Made by a program: the position numbers and the translations under genes. Of a stretch of 48,848 nucleotides of DNA, positions 1 to 6,896 are shown piece after piece. Origin of the DNA: an uncultured Lachnospiraceae bacterium (GTDB lineage: Bacteria; Bacillota; Clostridia; Lachnospirales; Lachnospiraceae). The stretch covers positions 1 through 48,848 of the forward strand of contig ONEJ01000082.1 in assembly GCA_900316805.1 (NCBI GenBank), given 5' to 3'. Within the stretch, counting starts at the first letter, position 1, and each line of letters begins with the position of its first letter. A model generated the notes under the pieces. It ran no database searches. It was not told the DNA's origin and worked only from the letters and a program-made list of their open reading frames with translations.

Positions 1-24
1 CTATATATAGTACACTTTGCCAAT

Positions 25-48
25 AAAAAGAAGCCCCAATGGGACTTC
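25..48 (-). terminator. Intrinsic terminator downstream of the XRE gene
   Basis: Read on the minus strand, GAAGTCCC and GGGGCTTC form an 8-bp stem (one G-T pair) around loop ATT, followed by five T. It sits 20 bases past the stop of the minus-strand regulator at 68. Confidence 0.75.
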
Positions 49-67
49 CTTAAAAATCAGATATGAA

Positions 68-310
68 TCAGCTGTGAATAGTAACTATGTCATTCCTCAC
101 AAGCAGATAGTCACTTGACACAGACAAACAGTCACAAATCTTAATCAGCGTTGGGATCGAAGTACCTACCACACCGCGCTCCAGATCCGAGACATACTGA
201 GGGCTGACATCTATCACATCTGCAAGATTCTCCTGTGTAAGACCAGCAGATTCACGAGCTACCCTTATACGCTCACCCATAAGGATATTCAGTTGTTTTC
301 GCTCTTTCAT
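68..310 (-). CDS. XRE-family helix-turn-helix transcriptional regulator
   Basis: This is an 80-residue Cro/C1-type DNA-binding protein that is almost entirely one HTH domain. The recognition region reads GLTQENLADVIDVSPQYVSD, followed by LERG and a typical helix 5 (PTLIKICDCLSVSSDYLL). Such proteins usually act as dimeric repressors of element genes. I chose the ATG at 308-310 because AGGTG lies six bases upstream; a GTG at 317-319 would add three residues but has a poorly spaced site. It is transcribed leftward and ends at an intrinsic terminator. Its target operator is not obvious. A second XRE gene with clear operators lies at 716-1021. Confidence 0.85.
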   Translation of the reverse strand: MKERKQLNILMGERIRVARESAGLTQENLADVIDVSPQYVSDLERGVVGTSIPTLIKICDCLSVSSDYLLVRNDIVTIHS

Positions 311-507
311 TCCACTCACCTACTTTCCTGCTCAAATGATGCTGTGAAAGCAGTCCAGATCTCTTATATATAAAAATCAGGGCTACCTACCACAGATTCA
401 TCGCATAAAGAATGTCTGTTCGCATTCACTCAGGATCGTCACACCATGTAGCGTGCACCAAAACGGCAGAAAAAATCCAAAAATCAAAATTATATTATAC
501 AGCCTTG

Positions 508-536
508 TTGATTTTTGCTTTATAAGGTGATACAAT
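508..536 (+). promoter_or_regulatory. Candidate sigma-A promoter pointing into a gene-free region
   Basis: TTGATT at 508-513 and TACAAT at 531-536 are separated by exactly 17 bases. Transcription would start near 543 and run toward the 3' side of the minus-strand XRE gene, so the product would be non-coding or antisense. Confidence 0.55.
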
Positions 537-691
537 TAAATTTCAAGGTGTCACTATTAGTTTGGCTCCGGAATGAGACATGAACCGATGATATGGTTTG
601 ATTCCAGTGACCATCGACATTGAAATATTGCACATTTGAAATAGGAGTGTGGGAAATCGAGAATGTTAGAACGGTTAGACGGAGCAGACTG

Positions 692-710
692 CTCAATGTG
701 ACACATTGAG
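692..710. repeat. Perfect inverted repeat beside the XRE stop codon
   Basis: CTCAATGTG and CACATTGAG are perfect 9-base arms around a single A. There is no T-run on either side, so it is either a weak terminator shared by convergent transcripts or a protein-binding palindrome. Confidence 0.6.
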
Positions 711-715
711 TTGGT

Positions 716-1021
716 TCAGAGCATATTGATAAAGCATGTAAGTTGCTTTAACTGGGCTTCGTTCAGCCGTACTGTTGCTGAAAGGAGCTCTTTTTGTGTT
801 TCAGTAAGAGAAGTCATTTCATCCTCTTCTGAAAAGAACTGAGAAAGGGTGATCCCAAATGCCACGCATATCTTCTCTATGGATGGAAGCGTTGGGGTCA
901 GTTCCTTTCTATACCATGAGTTGATGGTAGATTGCGGAATTTCGGATTTTTCTGCTAACTCGTATTCAGTCCATCCTCGGAGATTACGATAGTAGGAAAT
1001 CCGTTCAAGCACATTTATCAT
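716..1021 (-). CDS. XRE-family helix-turn-helix repressor, divergent from the envelope cassette
   Basis: This 101-residue protein has an N-terminal Cro/C1 HTH (about residues 6-60: WTEYELAEKSEIPQSTINSW, then PSIEKICVAFGITLSQFF) and a short charged C-terminal helix of the type seen in small element repressors. The ATG at 1019-1021 follows AAAGGTGG on the minus strand. The gene is divergent from the lipoprotein/J-domain operon at 1178. The shared intergenic region carries two 17-base TCGT-N9-ACGA sites, one beside its own TATAAT and one on the TATAAT of the cassette. I infer that it represses both directions. Confidence 0.88.
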   Translation of the reverse strand: MINVLERISYYRNLRGWTEYELAEKSEIPQSTINSWYRKELTPTLPSIEKICVAFGITLSQFFSEEDEMTSLTETQKELLSATVRLNEAQLKQLTCFINML

Positions 1022-1041
1022 GGTGCCACCACCTTTCTGTG

Positions 1042-1064
1042 ATTATATCGTTAATTTTATACGA
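1042..1064 (-). promoter_or_regulatory. -10 element of the XRE gene with adjoining operator
   Basis: On the minus strand TATAAT (1042-1047) directly abuts a 17-base site spanning 1048-1064 with TCGT and ACGA ends. No good -35 is visible. The site matches the reverse complement of the one at 1092-1108 in 15 of 17 positions, which points to one regulator acting on both promoters. Confidence 0.6.
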
Positions 1065-1071
1065 GAAAGCG

Positions 1072-1119
1072 TTGTGGCTTAATAATTCAAGTCGTATAAT
1101 AATAACGAGTATTCGTTAT
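1072..1119 (+). promoter_or_regulatory. Promoter of the envelope cassette, overlapped by a repressor operator
   Basis: TTGTGG (1072-1077), a 17-base spacer and TATAAT (1095-1100) form a strong sigma-A promoter. The TCGT-N9-ACGA operator covers 1092-1108 and so occludes the -10. An overlapping perfect palindrome ATAACGA-GTAT-TCGTTAT spans 1102-1119, adding a further half-site. This is the expected geometry for repression by the divergent XRE protein. Confidence 0.75.
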
Positions 1120-1177
1120 AAATATTGGCATATTAACCCTATCAATGACTATTTAAAGCTAAGGGGGAATGATTCTA

Positions 1178-2347
1178 TTGAAAAACAAGATAAAACTGCT
1201 GCTGATAGCGGCATTAACCACAACAACAGTAATATTTGCTGGATGTTCTTCTGCTCTACCTAAAGAAGCATCTCAAACCTCCCCATCCACGGAGAAGACA
1301 TCTGAAAGCAGTTCAACTGAACAGTCATCAGAGGATGCCATATCAAATGTAGATGCGGCGATCCTGTCTGCAGAAAAACTTATCAGCAAGGAAGATTACG
1401 AGGGAGCACTCAAAGCTCTTGATAATGTAAAGGAAGACAGTGCTGTGAGGGATATTCTTCTCAGGGCAAGATACGGCTATGCCACAAAACTGTTCGATGA
1501 AAAGAAATATACGGATGCTATCGAACAGTTTTCCATGATCCAAGATTATCAGGACGCAAGCGATTATATCAGCAAATGCAAGCTTGGCGTTAAGTATGCA
1601 AAACTTGACAATGTTGTTGATTGGGATGATGAACCAGGACGCCATTTAGATGAAAATGGTAATGTTCGCGAACTTACAGACGAAGAACGATGGGGGCAGG
1701 CAGAGCTGTTAATGGGTTCCTGCTATGGAACTTGGTATTCATCAGATACCTCAGAGGACGGCAATAGCGATAGAGAATTGGGGATTGAATTGCTAGATGG
1801 GAAGGAATACGGGATAACATCCATCTCTAATACAGAGACATTTTCGTTCATTTGGTATTACCTTGATGATCCTGATACCAATTACAAGTGGGAAATCAGT
1901 TATGATACTTGGCTACATGATACATACGGTCATGACATGTGGATTGCTGATGCTGAAAACGGTACTTACCAAAGCCTAAGCGTAGATACAGTAGATGAAA
2001 TAATTGCTACCAACGAAAGATTAGACCAGCCTGCAACAAACAATAGCGATCAGCCTCAACAACAGCAGAACACAGCCAGCCAGAAGATGACAGATGCTGA
2101 AATCATCGGCATGTGTGCCCCTTATGTCAGCGAAGTTATCAGCAAGAATACAGGATCAACTGATGCTTATATAGAGTTTATACGATGGAAAAGCACAAAC
2201 GAATTTACTGATTCATTGTATGGACATACTATTCAAGCAAATTTTGAAGCAAAGCGTGTGTCTTCTAATAGCGGGGCAGCAAATTACGAAACTTTATCTG
2301 TAAAACTGTTTCAGGATTTTGATGGAAGATGGAGATTACGAAGCTGA
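1178..2347 (+). CDS. Lipoprotein with TPR-like region
   Basis: This is a 389-residue exported lipoprotein of unknown function. Residues 1-22 form a lipoprotein signal with lipobox FAGC (lipidated Cys23). A Ser/Thr/Glu-rich linker follows, then a helical TPR-like segment (about 60-150, with repeated YEGAL and YTDAI patterns), a charged middle part, and a Gln-rich linker (DQPQQQQ) before a C-terminal domain of about 95 residues. I start at TTG 1178 because AAGGGGG (1161-1167) is ten bases from it but only one base from the ATG at 1169. It is the first gene of a four-gene operon with a J-domain protein, an FKBP lipoprotein and a coiled-coil membrane protein, and is probably controlled by the divergent XRE repressor. 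Confidence 0.8.
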   Translation: MKNKIKLLLIAALTTTTVIFAGCSSALPKEASQTSPSTEKTSESSSTEQSSEDAISNVDAAILSAEKLISKEDYEGALKALDNVKEDSAVRDILLRARYGYATKLFDEKKYTDAIEQFSMIQDYQDASDYISKCKLGVKYAKLDNVVDWDDEPGRHLDENGNVRELTDEERWGQAELLMGSCYGTWYSSDTSEDGNSDRELGIELLDGKEYGITSISNTETFSFIWYYLDDPDTNYKWEISYDTWLHDTYGHDMWIADAENGTYQSLSVDTVDEIIATNERLDQPATNNSDQPQQQQNTASQKMTDAEIIGMCAPYVSEVISKNTGSTDAYIEFIRWKSTNEFTDSLYGHTIQANFEAKRVSSNSGAANYETLSVKLFQDFDGRWRLRS

Positions 2348-2372
2348 CCAGTAAAGAAAGAGGTTGTAATGG

Positions 2373-3407
2373 ATGAATACACTTGAAAAGGATTATTACC
2401 TAATCCTTGGAATACTACCTGATGCTTCCGAAGAAGATGTGAAAAGAGCGTATAGGAAGCTTGCAAAACTATATCATCCCGATTCCTTCAAGGGAAATAA
2501 AGAAAATGCTGAAGAATACTTCAACGATATTACGGAAGCTTACGATGTTCTTGGCAATCAAGAGAAGCGAAAAAAGTACGATTTTATGCGTACTGAAGTT
2601 ATGCAAAAAGACACTCGAAAAGATTCTGGCAATACTGACTACCAGACAAATGATAATCGAGATAGCCAATATTCAACCTCACAACAGCATTCTTATGATG
2701 GAGAAGCTGAAAATAGTGCTCGGAAAAATAAGCCTTCAGCAACACGCAACGATAAAGGAGTACATAAGCACGGTAGCCGCTTCTGGAAAACAATCATCAT
2801 CATAATGATTGCAATAATATGTTTCAGAAGAGCGAGCGGTTTAACATGGAGCGAATCGGTAGGAATATGGGGCGATATCGAAAACCTGATATTATCTTCT
2901 GATGATGAAACTGTGGAAACGAGCCTTAGTAATTATTTTACAGCTATACAAAACGAAGATTTAACTACAGCAAACACCTATACAGATAGCAATCTGACAA
3001 AGTATAACGAGGCTGTCATTGGTCTTCTTAACAGCGGTACTGACAACATCATGTATGGTCCTCTATTTGAAAATGCCCATGATTTTACTTATCAAATCAT
3101 AGATAAAAAAAGGGTCACAAAAAAAGAAACCGTTCGCATCATAATAACCAATGTTGATTGCTACGAAGTCGTAAATACAATTATTGAAAACTATGATAAA
3201 GAATATCTTGAAAAATTGGATGATACAGAGGTTGCAGAACTGTTTATCTCATATATGAGGGAATCCGATTGCAGCATCTCAAATGAATATGTATTGACAT
3301 TATCCAAAAGAAAAGGCATATGGAAAATCACTAAAATTGATGATGTTAAAGGGTTTTCAAATACTCTGACTGGGTATATCAGCAGATTGGATGAATTAAC
3401 ACAGTAA
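2373..3407 (+). CDS. Membrane-anchored J-domain (DnaJ-like) protein
   Basis: This 344-residue protein starts with a classical J domain (residues 6-71, HPD at 35-37), which would stimulate the ATPase of an Hsp70 (DnaK). A polar linker leads to a short transmembrane segment (about 137-151, FWKTIIIIMIAIICF). The remaining ~190 residues form an alpha/beta domain, probably outside the membrane, whose start (ETVETSLSNYFTAIQNED) resembles NTF2-like/DUF4878 folds. It lacks the Gly/Phe and zinc-finger regions of DnaJ, so it is a specialised type III J protein. The inside J domain plus outside sensor-like domain suggests coupling of cytosolic DnaK to an envelope event; that is inference. It lies 25 bases after the upstream lipoprotein gene. 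Confidence 0.85.
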   Translation: MNTLEKDYYLILGILPDASEEDVKRAYRKLAKLYHPDSFKGNKENAEEYFNDITEAYDVLGNQEKRKKYDFMRTEVMQKDTRKDSGNTDYQTNDNRDSQYSTSQQHSYDGEAENSARKNKPSATRNDKGVHKHGSRFWKTIIIIMIAIICFRRASGLTWSESVGIWGDIENLILSSDDETVETSLSNYFTAIQNEDLTTANTYTDSNLTKYNEAVIGLLNSGTDNIMYGPLFENAHDFTYQIIDKKRVTKKETVRIIITNVDCYEVVNTIIENYDKEYLEKLDDTEVAELFISYMRESDCSISNEYVLTLSKRKGIWKITKIDDVKGFSNTLTGYISRLDELTQ

Positions 3408-3423
3408 AAGGAGGTAAAAACTC

Positions 3424-4350
3424 ATGAAAAAAACGATTTCCCTATTGGGTCTTCTATCTACAGTATTATGCTGCATTTTATTTGTGGGTTGTTCTGGAGA
3501 CAGCGCATCTTCAGTAACGGATGATGTTAAAGATATGATTAACGAAGAAGACCAGTCAGAACAAAATGAGGAAAAAACAGGCGCACAATTTAGTACAGAT
3601 AATCTGCAGTTGTTTGAATTGGATGTACAATGTAAAGGTGGGCTATTTAATGATAATGGAGATATTACCATTTCTTTAAATGATTATGATTTTGGAGAAA
3701 TCTTTGACGAAGATGTACATTGCTTTATGATGTATATAGATCCTGGCGAATATACCCTTTCCATGAAAGAAGATGGCAAAAAGGCTGTCAAAGAGAAAAT
3801 AACTATTCCAGATTTTTCAGGCGGTGTTTTTGATCCAGCCGTGATTGTGCTCTATAAGGATGGCAAAATTACATGGTTAGCAAACGATGATGAAAACTAT
3901 CAGTCCGTAGATGCCGAAACAGAAGATTTCATCATACTGCCAGGAACATCAGAAGCAGTAGAAAAGATACGAAATGGAGGTACTGTTGAGACAGACGATA
4001 CAGATTCGACTTATGAGCAGCAGAGCGAAATGGAACGAGAAATGCTTGACTATTATGACGACTCTGATTTAGATACCACAGAAGGTACAGAGGTAAACTC
4101 TGGCGACACAATCAAAATTGAATATGTTGGGAAAATGGATGGGAATGTCTTTGATGGTGGTTCTGGAACTTCAGATTTGACGCTTGGTTCTGGTCAAATG
4201 ATTAGTGGTTTTGAAGATGGTTTAATTGGTCATACAGTTGGCGAAACTGTAGTGTTAAATCTTACATTCCCTGAAAACTATGGATCTGATGATTTTAATG
4301 GTAAGGATGTGGAGTTTACAGTTAAAATTCTTGGAGTATATCAGCTCTAA
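3424..4350 (+). CDS. Lipoprotein with C-terminal FKBP-type peptidyl-prolyl isomerase domain
   Basis: This 308-residue protein has a lipoprotein signal (residues 1-22, lipobox FVGC, Cys23), an acidic linker, a beta-rich middle domain and a C-terminal FKBP domain (about 222-308). The FKBP part shows the usual order: GDTIKIEYVGKMDGNVFDGG, then LGSGQMISGFEDGLIGHTVGE, then FPENYG and a final strand VEFTVKILGV. FKBP enzymes isomerise proline bonds and often act as folding chaperones; lipidation would place it on the outer face of the membrane. AGGAGG lies eight bases before the ATG. It is the third gene of the operon. Confidence 0.88.
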   Translation: MKKTISLLGLLSTVLCCILFVGCSGDSASSVTDDVKDMINEEDQSEQNEEKTGAQFSTDNLQLFELDVQCKGGLFNDNGDITISLNDYDFGEIFDEDVHCFMMYIDPGEYTLSMKEDGKKAVKEKITIPDFSGGVFDPAVIVLYKDGKITWLANDDENYQSVDAETEDFIILPGTSEAVEKIRNGGTVETDDTDSTYEQQSEMEREMLDYYDDSDLDTTEGTEVNSGDTIKIEYVGKMDGNVFDGGSGTSDLTLGSGQMISGFEDGLIGHTVGETVVLNLTFPENYGSDDFNGKDVEFTVKILGVYQL

Positions 4351-4384
4351 CCAATACCAAATACCCAAAGAGGAGGTAACAAGG

Positions 4385-4861
4385 ATGGGTTCCAGAGAAG
4401 AAGAAATCCGAACAGATTTGAAAAAATGCGATGAATTTCTTGCCATGACCGAAGACAGTTTCCGAGAAGATGTAGAAGAATCTCAGAAGCTGTACTACGA
4501 GGCTTGCGAAGACATCGAACGAATCAAGCAGGAATACCAACAAGAACTGCAGCGTGCAGAAAAAGAGCATTTCAACAGCGACCAAATGAAAAATCTTCAC
4601 GCTGTCTATCGTGATGAAATCAAAGATGCTGAAGAATATGCAACAGAGCAAGGGAAAATCCTAAAACGAGAGCAACAGCGACTTGAACAATATCCGGCCC
4701 TCGTTGAACAGGCAAAGAAAGATAAGGCAAAGCTTGAAAAAGAACTGTCGGAGATACCACAAATCAAAAAAGAAGTATCCTTTGAACTTACTATAGTCAA
4801 ATGGGCAGTCATTGCCTTAGTGATACTCTTTATCTTAATGAAATCGGGTATCTTGTCCTGA
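4385..4861 (+). CDS. Tail-anchored coiled-coil membrane protein
   Basis: This 158-residue protein is almost wholly charged heptad-like helix (Glu/Lys/Gln-rich, about residues 5-130) ending in one transmembrane helix (about 136-154, KWAVIALVILFILM). That topology suggests a cytosolic coiled coil anchored by its C-terminus. I recognise no family. I chose the ATG at 4385, just after AGGAGG; an in-frame start 105 bases upstream would lie inside the FKBP gene. It closes the four-gene cassette, followed 20 bases later by a strong terminator. A role as a scaffold or partner of the membrane J protein is only a guess from position. Confidence 0.75.
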   Translation: MGSREEEIRTDLKKCDEFLAMTEDSFREDVEESQKLYYEACEDIERIKQEYQQELQRAEKEHFNSDQMKNLHAVYRDEIKDAEEYATEQGKILKREQQRLEQYPALVEQAKKDKAKLEKELSEIPQIKKEVSFELTIVKWAVIALVILFILMKSGILS

Positions 4862-4880
4862 CTGCTTACAGGCAGAATTT

Positions 4881-4918
4881 GGAACCTATGGAAATCAAAT
4901 ATCCATAGGTTCCTTTTT
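4881..4918 (+). terminator. Intrinsic terminator of the envelope cassette
   Basis: Arms GGAACCTATGGA and TCCATAGGTTCC form a perfect 12-bp stem with a 9-base loop, followed by TTTTT. The stop codon of the convergent HTH gene overlaps the T-run. Confidence 0.9.
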
Positions 4919-5123
4919 ATCTTTCGCTATCGTCCAAAAACTCGATCACGCTCTTTTTTTGTATCCGCCATATCTTACCAATTCTTGATGCTTTAAGCCG
5001 CCCTTCATTCACAAGCTCATAAAACAGGTTCTTTCCAATACCGAGTGCTTCCATCACATCTGCCGGTTTCATCACATCTGGATAATCTGCAAGCATTTCA
5101 AATCCATTATCTTCATAATCCAT
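4917..5123 (-). CDS. Excisionase-family helix-turn-helix DNA-binding protein
   Basis: This 68-residue protein has the MerR/Xis-like fold of the excisionase family: VMKPADVMEALGIGKNLFYELVNEGRLKASRIGKIWRIQKKSVIEFL. Such proteins bend DNA at attachment sites or regulate element genes. The start is set by GGAAGGAG, eight bases before the ATG at 5121-5123; a frame opening 18 bases upstream would place this ribosome binding site inside the gene. It faces the envelope cassette. A 12-base direct repeat (5147-5206) lies in its upstream region and may be its binding site. Confidence 0.8.
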   Translation of the reverse strand: MDYEDNGFEMLADYPDVMKPADVMEALGIGKNLFYELVNEGRLKASRIGKIWRIQKKSVIEFLDDSER

Positions 5124-5146
5124 GATCGTCTCTCCTTCCATTCGTT

Positions 5147-5206
5147 GATATTGATTATTATAGCCCTTTACTGATTGTTCCTAACTTATATTCAGATATT
5201 GATTAT
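5147..5206. repeat. Direct repeat upstream of the HTH gene
   Basis: GATATTGATTAT occurs at 5147-5158 and again at 5195-5206, 48 bases apart. A further imperfect inverted repeat (GCTGAAAGCC at 5219-5228, GGCTTCCAGC at 5239-5248) follows. Both lie in the divergent region between the HTH gene and the rightward operon, as expected for operator sites. Confidence 0.5.
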
Positions 5207-5322
5207 ATGTAGGAATTAGCTGAAAGCCGTCAACCATAGGCTTCCAGCCATGTATCACAATTTTCCAGATTATAAATAATAATTATGGAAAAATGCTTGC
5301 CAGTAAAGAAAGGAGGACAAAT

Positions 5323-5400
5323 ATGCTGGAAAAGGTATTCGCTTTGCTTCATGGAATTTTGTCTATGATGCTGATTGCCTGTACGATTCTTACCTTATAA
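5323..5400 (+). CDS. Small hydrophobic protein (25 residues)
   Basis: ATG at 5323 follows AAAGGAGG with ideal spacing. The predicted peptide has a short amphipathic start (MLEKVFALLHG) and then one hydrophobic stretch (ILSMMLIACTILTL), so it could be a single-span membrane microprotein. The next gene starts 15 bases after its stop, also with AGAGGAGG, consistent with a translated operon leader or a real small protein. No family is recognised. Confidence 0.55.
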   Translation: MLEKVFALLHGILSMMLIACTILTL

Positions 5401-5415
5401 AGAGGAGGAAATCGT

Positions 5416-5595
5416 ATGGATCCAAACAACTTTTATGATTTTGAAGAAGATTATGGGGCTTATGACGATTATGAAACAATGCAAAACCATCTTGTGAGGG
5501 AAGAAAAGGACAAGCATGTTTTAACAGAGCTTATAACTCTTCTTCGCAGTGCTCTGAATATTTTGGAGCTGATCTACCGCCATTACAACAAGTAA
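5416..5595 (+). CDS. Small acidic protein, unknown
   Basis: This 59-residue protein starts at an ATG preceded by AGAGGAGG. Its first half is rich in Asp, Glu and Tyr (NFYDFEEDYGAYDDYE); its second half is a probable amphipathic helix (LTELITLLRSALNILELIYRHY). It lies between the 25-residue peptide and the DUF932 gene with short gaps, so it is probably co-transcribed with them. The acidic N-terminus recalls nucleic-acid mimics or adaptor proteins, but there is no firm basis for a function. Confidence 0.7.
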   Translation: MDPNNFYDFEEDYGAYDDYETMQNHLVREEKDKHVLTELITLLRSALNILELIYRHYNK

Positions 5596-5617
5596 TGAAG
5601 AAAGGAAGGTGATCTAT

Positions 5618-6553
5618 ATGGCGGCTAACGTAGAAACTATGTTCTACACAGGAAGAGAAACACCCTGGCATGGACTGGGTGTAAGCGTCGAGACTGCACC
5701 CACATCAAAAGATGCTCTCGTGCTTGCAGGACTTGACTGGAAAGTAGTCCAGAAAAATGTTTACACTGACGACTGGAATAAGATTGACGATTACTTTGTG
5801 AATGTCAGAGACAAAGATAATCAGGTTCTTGGTGTCGTTACAGGACGCTACAAAGTTGTACAGAATGAGGAAGCGTTCGCTTTCACAGATGATTTGATTG
5901 GAAGCGGCGTGAGATATGAAACAGCAGGTTCGCTGAGGAATGGCAGAAAGGTATGGATTCTTGCAAAGCTCCCCCAAATGTTCAGAGTTGCCGAGGACAA
6001 GGTGATGCCATATCTTGTATTTTCTAACAGCCATGATGGAAGTGGTTCTATCAAGGTGGCGATGACACCTGTACGAGTAGTATGTAATAATACTCTCAAT
6101 CTTGCGCTGTCAACCGCAGAGCGTATCTGGTCAACTGCACATACTGGGGATATGGATGCGAAGCTTGAAGATGCACGCATGACGCTCTTCATGGCTCAGG
6201 ATTATATGAACAAGCTGTCTACTGAAGTTGATGAACTGTGCAAAAAGCGTGTTTCTGATGCTGCTGTACAGGAATATATCAGGCTCCTACTTCCTATACC
6301 AGACAATGCTACTTCTGTAACTGAGAGCAATATCATCAGGCTTCGCAGAGATATGGCTAAGAGATATGCCAATGCGCCTGACTTGAAGCATGTAGGAAAG
6401 AACGGCTATCGGTTCGTTAATGCAGTATCAGATTTCGCAACACACGCAGCACCTCTCAGGAAGACGAAGAACTATAAGGAAAACTTGTTCTTAAAGACCA
6501 TGGAAGGAAACCCCATGATCGACAAGGCTTATGAGCTGGTGCGTGCAGCATGA
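5618..6553 (+). CDS. DUF932 (plasmid/phage-associated) protein
   Basis: This 311-residue protein matches the DUF932/TIGR03299 family often found on plasmids, phages and ICEs. Typical segments are the start MAANVETMFYTGRETPWHGLG, the central NSHDGSGSIKVAMTPVRVVCNNTLNLAL and the end SDFATHAAPLRKT. Its biochemical role is not established; family members sit next to recombination and replication genes, as here. The ATG at 5618 is used because AAGGAAGGTGAT precedes it; an in-frame GTG nine bases upstream overlaps that site. It leads a run of rightward recombination genes. Confidence 0.88.
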   Translation: MAANVETMFYTGRETPWHGLGVSVETAPTSKDALVLAGLDWKVVQKNVYTDDWNKIDDYFVNVRDKDNQVLGVVTGRYKVVQNEEAFAFTDDLIGSGVRYETAGSLRNGRKVWILAKLPQMFRVAEDKVMPYLVFSNSHDGSGSIKVAMTPVRVVCNNTLNLALSTAERIWSTAHTGDMDAKLEDARMTLFMAQDYMNKLSTEVDELCKKRVSDAAVQEYIRLLLPIPDNATSVTESNIIRLRRDMAKRYANAPDLKHVGKNGYRFVNAVSDFATHAAPLRKTKNYKENLFLKTMEGNPMIDKAYELVRAA

Positions 6554-6718
6554 TACAAGAAAGGGTGATGCCTATGAAATGAAAAAGTGCTTCTATCTGC
6601 TGTGATTGCCATTGCAACTATAAACTTACCTCTTTTTGGTCTTAAAGCAAGGATAACATCATCACATACCACGGATGGCAGTCACAGCTTTGATAGGGGT
6701 GCTGGAAAGGTAAAAACT

Positions 6719-6874
6719 ATGAAGAAACTAAATGACAACAATGGGTTCGGGGTCGTCGAAATCATACTGACGCTGATCTTGATTATTGTGCTTCTAACGA
6801 TTTTTAAGGCTCCGATCACTTATGCAATCTCCAGAATGATAATACTTCTGCAGAATATCTTTATTGTGCAGTAG
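6719..6874 (+). CDS. Flp1-like type IVb pilin
   Basis: This 51-residue protein has the prepilin pattern: a short polar leader ending in Gly9, then Phe10 as +1 and Glu14 at +5 (NNGFGVVE), followed by a long hydrophobic helix (IILTLILIIVLLTIF) and a short tail. This is the motif cut by type IV prepilin peptidases in Flp/Tad pilins. GGAAAGG eight bases upstream fixes the ATG at 6719; the frame opens 132 bases earlier, but that part has no good start. No Tad assembly gene is in view. It sits between DUF932 and the YqaJ exonuclease. Confidence 0.65.
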   Translation: MKKLNDNNGFGVVEIILTLILIIVLLTIFKAPITYAISRMIILLQNIFIVQ

Positions 6875-6896
6875 TCAGAAAGGAGCTGATAATACA

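Larger units (their letters stand above)
311..715. other. Gene-free region between two minus-strand XRE genes
   Basis: No convincing reading frame occurs here on either strand. It holds a good forward sigma-A promoter (508-536) and a perfect inverted repeat (692-710) just past the stop of the XRE gene at 716. Between them is about 150 bases of non-coding sequence, discussed as a possible small RNA. A 12-codon ORF near 662 has no correctly spaced ribosome binding site. Confidence 0.6.

Noticed and set aside
662-700. 12-codon ORF in the gene-free region
   Set aside because: The nearest AGGAG is about 15 bases away and nothing supports translation.
1039-1263. 74-codon frame overlapping the cassette promoter and the lipoprotein start
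   Set aside because: It covers the operators and promoter and lacks a ribosome binding site; the lipoprotein frame is clearly the coding one.
6587-6718. In-frame upstream extension of the pilin gene
   Set aside because: The GGAAAGG site and the prepilin motif both point to ATG 6719; the extension has no credible start.
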